In this document: piece by piece, positions 1 through 6,482 of the stretch
Layout: the number at the start of each line of letters is the position of its first letter
Position numbering within the stretch: position 1 is the stretch's first letter
DNA from: an uncultured Clostridia bacterium
GTDB lineage: Bacteria; Bacillota; Clostridia; Oscillospirales; Ruminococcaceae
Direction of reading: 5' to 3'
DNA length: 12,708 nucleotides
NCBI GenBank assembly: GCA_946613705.1
Contig: CAMOFU010000042.1
Span: forward strand, 1 to 12,708
Program-made: the position numbers and the translations under genes
Notes under the pieces: model-generated
Seen by the model: only the letters and a program-made list of their open reading frames with translations
Told to the model about the DNA's origin: nothing
Databases searched by the model: none

Positions 1-617
1 CCGCTTTCAACGGCGAGAAGAAGGGCACTATCGTCGGCAAGGGCGTTATCAACAATAAGATGACGAACTATATGTTCTCGATGCTGGAAAAGGAGGGCGT
101 TCCCACTCATTTCGTTGAGGAGCTCTCCGACAGGGAAACACTTGTCAAGAAGGTATCCATCGTTCCGCTCGAGGTCATCATCAGGAACGTGGCAGCAGGC
201 TCCTTCTCCAAGAGAATGGGCATCGAAGAGGGCAAGCAGCTGCTCTGCCCGATACTTGAATACAGCTACAAGAACGACGATCTGGGCGACCCGTTCATCA
301 ATGACTACTATGCTCTGGCACTCGGTCTCTGCACCAAGGAGGAGCTTGAGACTATCGCCAAGTACGCTTTCAAGGTAAACGAGTTCATGGTAGGCTTCTT
401 CAAGGGCATCGGCGTTGACCTGATCGACTTCAAGATCGAGTTCGGCAAGACCTCCGACGGTACTATCATCCTCGCTGACGAGATCAGCCCCGACACCTGC
501 CGCTTCTGGGACAGCAAGACCCACGAGAAGCTCGACAAGGACCGCTTCCGCAGAGACATGGGCGGCGTAGAAGAGGCTTATCAGGAAATGATGAAGAGGA
601 TCGGCCTGAACAAGTGA
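1..617 (+). CDS. purC: Phosphoribosylaminoimidazole-succinocarboxamide synthase (SAICAR synthase), 5' partial
   Basis: Catalyses the ATP-dependent joining of CAIR and aspartate to give SAICAR, in the cytosol, in purine synthesis. The reading frame is open from base 3 (first residues AFNGEKKGTIVGKG, the nucleotide-binding N-terminus of the family), so the ATG at base 60 is internal and the true start lies before the window. About 204 residues are present; the family is usually near 235, so roughly 30 are missing. Both family signatures are visible: LEVIIRNVAAGS at bases 168-203 and LADEISPDTCRFWD at bases 471-512. It ends in TGA, 20 bases before purM, and heads the purine operon as seen here. 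purE often precedes purC in related genomes, but that lies outside the window. No frameshift or lost key residue was noticed. Confidence 0.97.
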   Translation, partial: AFNGEKKGTIVGKGVINNKMTNYMFSMLEKEGVPTHFVEELSDRETLVKKVSIVPLEVIIRNVAAGSFSKRMGIEEGKQLLCPILEYSYKNDDLGDPFINDYYALALGLCTKEELETIAKYAFKVNEFMVGFFKGIGVDLIDFKIEFGKTSDGTIILADEISPDTCRFWDSKTHEKLDKDRFRRDMGGVEEAYQEMMKRIGLNK

Positions 618-637
618 TCGAATCGAGGTATATATAG

Positions 638-1672
638 ATGAAAAGTTTTTCCGAGAGCTACAAGGCCGCGGGAGTTGACGTTACCGCAGGCTACAAGGCT
701 GTAGAGCTTATGAAGCAGCACGTCGCAAGGACTGCCACGAGCGGTGTCCTCAGCGGTATCGGCGGCTTCGGCGGACTGTTTGAGCTTGACCTGGAGGGCA
801 TCAAAAAGCCTGTGCTCGTTTCGGGTACCGACGGTGTGGGCACCAAGCTGAAGATCGCGTTCCTTATGGACAAGCATGACACTGTCGGCATCGACTGCGT
901 TGCGATGTGCGTCAACGATATAATCTGCTGCGGAGCAAAGCCGCAGTTTTTCCTCGACTACATAGCCTGCGGCAAGAATATCCCCGAGAAGATCGCAGAG
1001 ATCGTAAAGGGCGTTGCAGAGGGCTGTGTGCAGTCGGGCGCGGCTCTTATCGGCGGCGAGACTGCCGAGATGCCGGGTTTTTATCCCGTTGACGAGTATG
1101 ACCTTGCAGGCTTTGCCGTAGGTGTTGTCGATAAGGAGAAGATCCTAAAGCCCGATACACAGAAGGCGGGCGATGTGCTGATCGCCATAAAGTCGAGCGG
1201 TGTGCATTCAAACGGCTTCTCGCTGGTAAGAAAGGTGTTCACCGTGAACGAGTCCAATCTGGCAAGGCATTATTCCGAGCTTGGGACGACCCTCGGGAAC
1301 GTGCTGCTCACACCTACAAAGATCTATGTCAAGGCGATAATGGAGCTGATCGAAAAGGTCAATGTCAAGTCGGTATCTCATATCACGGGCGGCGGATTCT
1401 ATGAGAATATCCCGCGCTCGCTGCCGAAGGGCATCTCCGCCAAGATCGAACGCAATGCCGTTCAGGTGCTGCCGATATTTGACGTTATCATGCAGTCGGG
1501 CAACATTCCCGAGAGGGATATGTTCAACACCTTCAACATGGGTGTCGGCATGATCGTATGCGTTGACAAGGCCGATGCCGACAAGGCTGTAGCCTCGATC
1601 AATGCTTCGGGCGAGGAGGCCTATGTGCTCGGCGAGCTCGTTGAGAGCGACGAGGGCGTTATCATCTGCTAA
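638..1672 (+). CDS. purM: Phosphoribosylformylglycinamidine cyclo-ligase (AIR synthase)
   Basis: Closes the imidazole ring: converts FGAM to AIR with ATP, in the cytosol. The 344-residue product matches the usual family length of about 345. Family motifs in order: GTDGVGTKL at residues 63-71 (nucleotide binding), VNDI at 92-95, GGETAEMPG at 139-147, SSGVHSNGF from 186, and the C-terminal AIRS_C motif GGGFYENIPR at 251-260. The ATG at 638 is preceded by GAGG at 625-628, nine bases upstream, which supports the start. It follows purC by 20 bases and is co-transcribed with it. A terminator-like hairpin begins 11 bases after its stop codon, so expression of downstream genes may be reduced relative to purC and purM. 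Confidence 0.98.
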   Translation: MKSFSESYKAAGVDVTAGYKAVELMKQHVARTATSGVLSGIGGFGGLFELDLEGIKKPVLVSGTDGVGTKLKIAFLMDKHDTVGIDCVAMCVNDIICCGAKPQFFLDYIACGKNIPEKIAEIVKGVAEGCVQSGAALIGGETAEMPGFYPVDEYDLAGFAVGVVDKEKILKPDTQKAGDVLIAIKSSGVHSNGFSLVRKVFTVNESNLARHYSELGTTLGNVLLTPTKIYVKAIMELIEKVNVKSVSHITGGGFYENIPRSLPKGISAKIERNAVQVLPIFDVIMQSGNIPERDMFNTFNMGVGMIVCVDKADADKAVASINASGEEAYVLGELVESDEGVIIC

Positions 1673-1682
1673 ACATTTCAAC

Positions 1683-1717
1683 AGGAGGGCAATATCAACA
1701 GCTGCCCTCCTTGTTTT
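1683..1717 (+). terminator. Terminator-like hairpin inside the purine operon, after purM
   Basis: A perfect 9-bp stem, AGGAGGGCA (1683-1691) with TGCCCTCCT (1703-1711), has an 11-base loop and is followed by TGTTTT. This has the form of a short intrinsic terminator. It lies between two co-oriented genes, so it more likely attenuates or processes the operon transcript than ends it fully. The T-run is short and interrupted, so termination may be partial. The tail CTCCTTGTTTT is shared with the hairpin after purD at the operon end. Confidence 0.65.
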
Positions 1718-1721
1718 AAAT

Positions 1722-1728
1722 GGAGGAG
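1722..1728 (+). promoter_or_regulatory. Strong ribosome binding site that decides a TTG start
   Basis: GGAGGAG lies 6 bases before the TTG at 1735. The in-frame ATG at 1720 has only the terminator tail (TTGTTTTAA) upstream and no ribosome binding site. The site therefore favours TTG as the true start of the next gene. The same bases could also pair with CCTCC at 1706-1710 of the preceding hairpin. Confidence 0.75.
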
Positions 1729-1734
1729 AATGCT

Positions 1735-2286
1735 TTGCAGATCAAAAATGAAAAGCTGCGGCGCTTCCTTCGCAGACGCGGCGGCATCATCATCGGGGCG
1801 GCGGCGCTCGCCTGTGTGGCGGCAGTTATGATCATAGGGCGGAAAAGCGCCGTAGATATCGAGAGCCGCTATGCCGAGCAGGCTTACGAGGCACGCGCCG
1901 AGAGCGAGGACTATATGATGAGCATTCCCGATGATATCTGGGACAGCTATTTCGGTATCGGAGAGCTCGGACTTTACTATGATGCCCACATCGAGGGCAT
2001 GGACGGCGAGATGTTCATTTACAAGGCGGAGTTCAGCCGCGACATCGGCGAGGACACCTCAAAGGAGTTCTACGCCATGCTCGAAAAGAAATGCGGCAAG
2101 CTCGACGAGGACAATTTCTACGGCGAGGTGTTTGCCGAGATAAAGTCCGCGCGGGAGCTTGAAATAGTGCTCGACCTCGGGAACGCTGCCGAGGATAAGG
2201 CGATAACGGGCATACTCAGGGCGCTCAACGAGATCGAAGGCGTAGCCAAGGTCACGGTCAACGAGGGCATTCAAGACGAATGGTAG
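1735..2286 (+). CDS. Uncharacterised single-span membrane protein in the purine operon
   Basis: I do not recognise a family. From the TTG start at 1735 the product is 183 residues; starting at the in-frame ATG at 1720 would add five residues but lacks a ribosome binding site. The N-terminus is basic (KLRRFLRRRGG), followed by one hydrophobic segment (IIIGAAALACVAAVMIIG, about residues 18-35), then a roughly 145-residue acidic soluble domain rich in Glu and Asp. By the positive-inside rule the basic end would stay in the cytosol and the acidic domain would face outside; this is inference. The last 40 residues have alternating hydrophobic strand-like segments (LEIVLDLG, AKVTVNE). It lies between purM and purN on the same strand, 49 bases before purN, with no visible link to purine chemistry. 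No signal-peptide cleavage site is clear. Confidence 0.8.
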   Translation: MQIKNEKLRRFLRRRGGIIIGAAALACVAAVMIIGRKSAVDIESRYAEQAYEARAESEDYMMSIPDDIWDSYFGIGELGLYYDAHIEGMDGEMFIYKAEFSRDIGEDTSKEFYAMLEKKCGKLDEDNFYGEVFAEIKSARELEIVLDLGNAAEDKAITGILRALNEIEGVAKVTVNEGIQDEW

Positions 2287-2335
2287 CGGCTGCCGACGCG
2301 GCAGAGAAGCATAGAACAGCGGGAGGAAACGGAAG

Positions 2336-2962
2336 ATGAAAAATATAATAGTGCTCGTTTCGGGCGGCGGCACCAATTTGCAGGCGCTGATAGATTCCGA
2401 AAGGAGCGGCATGATAAAGGGCGGGCATATCACCTGCGTTATCAGCTCCAGGGAGGACGCTTATGCGCTGGAGCGTGCAAAGGCGGCAGGGATAAAGACC
2501 CGCGTGCTTGCAAGAAAAGAATACGCGGATATCGCCGAATACTCGGCTGCGATGCGTGATGCGCTGATCGAGGAGAATGCCGATCTTGTAGTGTATGCAG
2601 GCTTTATGACGATACTCGACGAGCAGGTGTGCAGAGCGTTCCCGTACAGGATGATGAACGTTCACCCCGCGCTGATACCGAGCTTCTGCGGCAAGGGCTT
2701 CTACGGTCTGCACGTTCATGAGGCGGCGCTTGCAAAGGGCGTAAAGGTATCGGGGGCGACAGTGCATTTCGTTACCGAGGAGTGCGACGGCGGACCGATA
2801 ATCCTTCAGGGGACCGTTGCGGTGGAGAATGATGACACGCCCGAGACCCTGCAGCGCAGGATAATGGAGAACGTCGAGTGGAAGATACTGCCAAAAGCCG
2901 TATCGCTGTTCTGCGAGGACAGGATCACGGTAAAGGACGGCAGGGCGTTTGTCGATCTGTGA
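2336..2962 (+). CDS. purN: Phosphoribosylglycinamide formyltransferase (GAR transformylase, folate-dependent)
   Basis: Transfers the formyl group of 10-formyl-tetrahydrofolate to GAR, giving FGAR. The 208-residue length fits the family. The N-terminal loop VSGGGTNLQAL (residues 8-18) binds the phosphate of GAR. The catalytic triad of the family is present as Asn108 and His110 in MMNVHPALIPSF, and Asp151 in the DGGPIILQ motif. The ATG at 2336 has GGAGG at 2322-2326, nine bases upstream. No purT (formate-dependent alternative) is seen in the window. It lies between the membrane protein and the IMP cyclohydrolase gene in the purine operon. Confidence 0.97.
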   Translation: MKNIIVLVSGGGTNLQALIDSERSGMIKGGHITCVISSREDAYALERAKAAGIKTRVLARKEYADIAEYSAAMRDALIEENADLVVYAGFMTILDEQVCRAFPYRMMNVHPALIPSFCGKGFYGLHVHEAALAKGVKVSGATVHFVTEECDGGPIILQGTVAVENDDTPETLQRRIMENVEWKILPKAVSLFCEDRITVKDGRAFVDL

Positions 2963-2964
2963 AA

Positions 2965-2993
2965 GTGATACATAACAGTTAACAATATACAAT
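2965..2993 (+). promoter_or_regulatory. Possible internal promoter before the IMP cyclohydrolase gene
   Basis: GTGATA (2965-2970, 4 of 6 to TTGACA) and TACAAT (2988-2993, 5 of 6 to TATAAT) are separated by 17 bases in an AT-rich 59-base gap between purN and purO. The spacing is ideal but the -35 match is weak, and AT-rich sequence gives such matches by chance. If real, it could compensate for attenuation after purM. Confidence 0.3.
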
Positions 2994-3021
2994 ATTCAAC
3001 AAACAGGAGGTAAAGATCAAC

Positions 3022-3741
3022 ATGAAAAAGCTCAACATCTATGAGGAACTGAAAAGCAACGCTTACCCGGGGCGCGGCATCGTGATCGGCAAGAGCGAGG
3101 ACGGGAAGAACGCTGTTACCGCCTACTTCATCATGGGCAGGAGCGTGAACAGCCGCAACCGCGTGTTCACCGAGACAGAGGACGGCATCAGGACCGAGGC
3201 GGCAGACCCCTCGAAGCTCTCCGATCCGCACCTTATCATCTATTCGCCCGTGCGCGTGCTGGGCAATAAGACGATCGTTACCAACGGCGACCAGACCGAC
3301 ACGATCTTTGAGCTGATGGACAAGCAGCAGACCTTTGAGCAGAGCCTCCGCACCCGCGAATATGAGGACGATGCTCCCAACTACACCCCCCGCATCTCGG
3401 GCATCATGCACATCGGCGACGGCAAGTATAACTATGCCATGAACATAATCAAGTCGGCAGACGGCGACCCCGAGTGTACAGAGCGCTTCACCTACGCTTA
3501 CTCCGAACCGATCAACGGCATCGGCCATTTTATACACACCTATATCGGCGACGGCTCTCCCCTGCCGAGCTTTGAGGGCGAGCCGAAGAAGGTGGCTATC
3601 CCCAACGATATCGACGAGTTCACCGCCGGCCTTTGGGACGCACTGAACGAGGACAACAAGGTCTCGCTGTTCGTAAGGTTCATTGATATTGCAACAGGCA
3701 AGGCAGTTACAAGGATAGTCAACAAGTTCGAGAAGGTCTGA
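3022..3741 (+). CDS. purO: IMP cyclohydrolase, PurO family (archaeal-type)
   Basis: Predicted to close the ring of FAICAR to make IMP, the last step of the pathway. The 239-residue product resembles the PurO family known from methanogenic archaea rather than the N-terminal half of bacterial PurH. Motifs shared with archaeal PurO as I recall them: YPGRGIVIG (15-23), GRSVNSRNR (39-47), TNGDQTDTI (87-95) and EYEDDAPNYTPRIS (113-126). It is longer than archaeal PurO (about 200), with a C-terminal extension. AGGAGGT at 3005-3011 precedes the ATG by ten bases. It is followed by the stand-alone AICAR transformylase, so the two genes together replace bifunctional purH. Related genes in other bacteria are often annotated only as 'IMP cyclohydrolase-like'. 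Confidence 0.9.
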   Translation: MKKLNIYEELKSNAYPGRGIVIGKSEDGKNAVTAYFIMGRSVNSRNRVFTETEDGIRTEAADPSKLSDPHLIIYSPVRVLGNKTIVTNGDQTDTIFELMDKQQTFEQSLRTREYEDDAPNYTPRISGIMHIGDGKYNYAMNIIKSADGDPECTERFTYAYSEPINGIGHFIHTYIGDGSPLPSFEGEPKKVAIPNDIDEFTAGLWDALNEDNKVSLFVRFIDIATGKAVTRIVNKFEKV

Positions 3742-3745
3742 CCGA

Positions 3746-3765
3746 CCTGCAGCATCTGCTGTAGG
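3746..3765 (+). other. Small hairpin after purO
   Basis: CCTGCAGC (3746-3753) pairs with GCTGTAGG (3758-3765), an 8-bp stem with one G-U pair and a four-base loop (ATCT). It starts five bases after the purO stop codon. No T-run follows, so it is not an intrinsic terminator; it could stabilise a 3' end or be incidental. Confidence 0.35.
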
Positions 3766-3774
3766 GTGCCTGTG

Positions 3775-3794
3775 AATAAAATAAAATAAAATAA
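3775..3794 (+). repeat. (AATAA)x4 tandem repeat in the purO-purH gap
   Basis: Four perfect copies of the 5-base unit AATAA lie in an 83-base gap, 18 bases before the ribosome binding site of the next gene. The A/T-rich unstructured leader could favour ribosome access. Pentamer repeats can vary in copy number by slippage. Confidence 0.8.
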
Positions 3795-3824
3795 GATACG
3801 AATAATAAAACGGAGGTAATCATA

Positions 3825-5006
3825 ATGTCAAATGAAATGCTGCTCAAATACGGCTGCAACCCCAATCAGAAGCCGTCAAGAGTTTTTATGGAAAACGGCA
3901 GTGAGCTGCCTATCGAGGTGCTTAACGGAAAGCCCGGCTATATCAACCTGCTCGATGCGTTCAACGGCTGGCAGCTGGTCAAGGAACTGAAAAAAGCAAC
4001 GGGACTGCCCTCGGCAACCAGCTTCAAGCACGTTTCACCTGCGGGCGCAGCTGTCGGAAGACCGCTTTCCGATACGCTCAAAAAGATCTATTTCGTTGAC
4101 GATCTCGGCGAGCTCTCGCCCCTCGCCTGCGCCTACGCAAGAGCAAGAGGTGCCGACAGGATGAGTTCCTACGGCGACTTCATCGCGCTCTCAGATGTCT
4201 GCGACGTTCCTACCGCAAAAATGATACAGCGCGAGGTATCCGACGGCATCATCGCCCCCGGCTACACCGATGAGGCGCTGGAGATACTCAAAAGCAAGCG
4301 CAAGGGCACCTACAACATCATAAAGATCGACGAGAGCTACACCCCCGACCCCGTAGAGCGCAAGCAGGTGTTCGGCGTGACCTTTGAGCAGGGACGCAAT
4401 GAGCTGGATATCAACAAGGAACTGCTCTCCAATATCGTTACCGACAACAAGGATATCCCCGCCGACAAGCTGGAGGATCTGATGATCTCGCTCATCACGC
4501 TGAAATACACCCAGTCAAATTCGGTATGCTACGTCAAGGACGGACAGGCTATCGGTATCGGCGCAGGTCAGCAGTCGCGTATCCACTGCACACGTCTTGC
4601 GGGAAACAAGGCTGATATCTGGTGGCTGAGACAGCACCCGAAGGTCCTCGGACTGCAATTCGTTGACAATATCCGCCGCCCCGACCGCGACAATGCTATA
4701 GACGTTTACATCTCCGACGAGTATATGGACGTTCTCGCTGACGGAGCATGGGAGAACATCTTCAAGGTAAAGCCCGAGGTGTTCACCAAGGAGGAGCAGA
4801 GAGCGTGGCTCGATCAGAACACAGACGTTGCCCTCGGCAGTGATGCGTTCTTCCCGTTCGGCGACAATATCGAAAGAGCAAGGAAGTCGGGTGTTATGTA
4901 CATCGCCGAGCCCGGCGGCTCTATCCGCGACGATCATGTTATCATGACCTGCAACAAGTACGGCATGGCAATGGCATTCACAGGGATAAGACTGTTCCAC
5001 CATTAA
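3825..5006 (+). CDS. purH: Stand-alone AICAR transformylase (PurH C-terminal-type)
   Basis: Transfers a formyl group from 10-formyl-tetrahydrofolate to AICAR, giving FAICAR. At 393 residues it has only the transformylase half of PurH (bifunctional PurH is about 510-590 residues); the MGS-like IMP cyclohydrolase domain that normally comes first is absent. The catalytic Lys-His pair is Lys68-His69 in SFKHVSPAGAA; the active-site Asn is Asn232 in YTQSNSVCYV; the folate and substrate loop GIGAGQQSRIHCTRLA starts at 244, and SDAFFPFGDN is at 339-348. It ends in the family-typical RLFHH. GGAGGT at 3812-3817 supports the ATG. The neighbouring purO gene supplies the missing activity. The symbol purH is used for homology; the protein is not bifunctional. 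Confidence 0.95.
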   Translation: MSNEMLLKYGCNPNQKPSRVFMENGSELPIEVLNGKPGYINLLDAFNGWQLVKELKKATGLPSATSFKHVSPAGAAVGRPLSDTLKKIYFVDDLGELSPLACAYARARGADRMSSYGDFIALSDVCDVPTAKMIQREVSDGIIAPGYTDEALEILKSKRKGTYNIIKIDESYTPDPVERKQVFGVTFEQGRNELDINKELLSNIVTDNKDIPADKLEDLMISLITLKYTQSNSVCYVKDGQAIGIGAGQQSRIHCTRLAGNKADIWWLRQHPKVLGLQFVDNIRRPDRDNAIDVYISDEYMDVLADGAWENIFKVKPEVFTKEEQRAWLDQNTDVALGSDAFFPFGDNIERARKSGVMYIAEPGGSIRDDHVIMTCNKYGMAMAFTGIRLFHH

Positions 5007-5040
5007 GCTCCGCAGATGACCCCGAAGGAGGATAGATACG

Positions 5041-6396
5041 ATGAAAATATTAGTAGTAGGCAGCGGCGGACGCGAGCACGCGATAATCCGCAAGCTCATG
5101 CAGTCGCCAAAGTGCGATAAGATATACTGCACCCCGGGCAACGGCGGCATCGCGGCGGACGGAGCCGAGTGCTTCTCTGTCGGCGCAACAGATATCGACG
5201 GTGTAGTCGCGCTCGCCAAAAGTATAAAAGCAGATCTCGTTGTTGTCGCACCCGATGACCCGCTGGTTCTCGGCATGGCAGATGCGCTCGAGGCAGAGGG
5301 CTTCAAGACCTTCGGCCCGAAAAAGGCGGCAGCGATCATCGAGGGCAGCAAGGTGTTCTCCAAGAACCTGATGAAGAAATACGGTATACCCACCGCAGGC
5401 TATGAGGTGTTCACCGACAGCGCCTCTGCGATAGAGTATATCAGAAAGCAGAACACCTACCCCGCAGTTATCAAGGCGGACGGGCTTGCGCTCGGCAAGG
5501 GAGTGATACTGGCTCAGAACGAGGAGGAAGCCGTTGCCGCTGTCAGGGAAATGATAGATGACAAGAAATTCGGTGAGAGCTCGGCGACCATCGTTGTTGA
5601 AGAGTATCTCACAGGCCCCGAGGTATCCGTGCTGGCATTTACCGACGGCAAGACCGTAAAGCCGATGATATCGTCTATGGATCACAAGCGCGCCTACGAT
5701 AACGATGAGGGCCTTAACACGGGCGGAATGGGCACCGTCGCTCCGAACCCGTACTACACCCCCGAGGTCGCGGCGGAGTGCATGGAGAAGATCTTCCTGC
5801 CGACTGTCAACGCGATGAATGCCGAGGGCAGAACGTTTGAGGGCTGCCTGTACTTCGGCCTGATGATAACCCCCAAGGGTCCGAAGGTGATAGAATACAA
5901 CTGCCGCTTCGGTGACCCCGAGACTCAGGTCGTGCTGCCGATGCTCGACAGCGACCTGCTGGAGATCATGCTTGCGATCTGCGACCACAGGCTTTCGGAT
6001 ATCGACATCAAATGGCACACGGGTGCCTGCACCTGCGTTGTAATGGCAAGCGGCGGCTATCCCCTTTCCTACCCCAAGGGGCTTGAGATCACGGGGCTCA
6101 ACGAAAAGGGTCAGCTCGACGGTGCCGAGATATTCCACGCAGGCACCAAGCTCATCGACGGCAAGCTCGTCACCAACGGCGGCCGCGTGCTGGGCGTGAC
6201 CTGCAAGGGCGGCTCGCTTCAGGAGGCGATCAACCTCTCGTATGCAGCCGTCAGAAAGATCAGCTTTGAGAATGCCCACTACAGAAAGGATATCGGTCAG
6301 CGAGCCCTGAAAGCTCTGTTCGACCCCTCCGAGTTCGAGTATAAGCAGGACTTAGAGGATTACCTCGAAGAGAACGGGATCTATATCCGACAGTAA
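5041..6396 (+). CDS. purD: Phosphoribosylamine-glycine ligase (GAR synthetase)
   Basis: ATP-grasp ligase that joins phosphoribosylamine and glycine to make GAR, the second step of the pathway. Motifs in order over 451 residues: GSGGREHAI (7-15, N domain), PDDPLVLG from 71 (where many homologues have PEAPL), ATP-grasp EGSKVFSK (101-108) and KADGLALGKGVI (145-156), GLNTGGMGTVAPNPYY (224-239), and the metal and ATP site EYNCRFGDPETQ (285-296). It is about 20 residues longer than Escherichia coli PurD because of an acidic C-terminal tail after the YRKDIGQRAL region. AAGGAGG at 5025-5031 precedes the ATG by nine bases. It is the last gene of the operon, 34 bases after purH, and is followed by a terminator. 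Confidence 0.98.
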   Translation: MKILVVGSGGREHAIIRKLMQSPKCDKIYCTPGNGGIAADGAECFSVGATDIDGVVALAKSIKADLVVVAPDDPLVLGMADALEAEGFKTFGPKKAAAIIEGSKVFSKNLMKKYGIPTAGYEVFTDSASAIEYIRKQNTYPAVIKADGLALGKGVILAQNEEEAVAAVREMIDDKKFGESSATIVVEEYLTGPEVSVLAFTDGKTVKPMISSMDHKRAYDNDEGLNTGGMGTVAPNPYYTPEVAAECMEKIFLPTVNAMNAEGRTFEGCLYFGLMITPKGPKVIEYNCRFGDPETQVVLPMLDSDLLEIMLAICDHRLSDIDIKWHTGACTCVVMASGGYPLSYPKGLEITGLNEKGQLDGAEIFHAGTKLIDGKLVTNGGRVLGVTCKGGSLQEAINLSYAAVRKISFENAHYRKDIGQRALKALFDPSEFEYKQDLEDYLEENGIYIRQ

Positions 6397-6430
6397 ACAA
6401 ATACAAGTAATAGCAAATTGCAAATAGGAA

Positions 6431-6466
6431 AAGGAGCTGCTGCGTGATGCAACAGCTCCTTGTTTT
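6431..6466. terminator. Terminator, probably bidirectional, between convergent purD and ychF
   Basis: AAGGAGCTG (6431-6439) pairs with CAGCTCCTT (6453-6461); after one mismatch the stem continues for 3 bp (TGC with GCA) around a five-base loop. On the + strand it is followed by TGTTTT, serving purD and its operon. On the - strand the stem is followed by TTTTCCTATTTG, serving ychF, whose stop codon is at 6483-6485. It sits between the two convergent stop codons. Confidence 0.85.
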
Positions 6467-6482
6467 GTGCAATGATCCTGAT

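Noticed and set aside
60..617. purC starting at the ATG at base 60
   Set aside because: The frame is open back to base 3 and encodes conserved PurC residues (AFNGEKKG), so the gene begins before the window.
2258..2992. 244-codon - strand open frame across purN
   Set aside because: purN is intact on the + strand with its catalytic residues; this frame is its shadow.
3746..3765. Hairpin after purO as an intrinsic terminator
   Set aside because: No T-run follows the stem, and the next bases are A-rich; the gene order also suggests read-through.
5050..6279. 409-codon open frame on the - strand within purD
   Set aside because: Antisense shadow of a clear purD gene; the product resembles no family and the start has no support.
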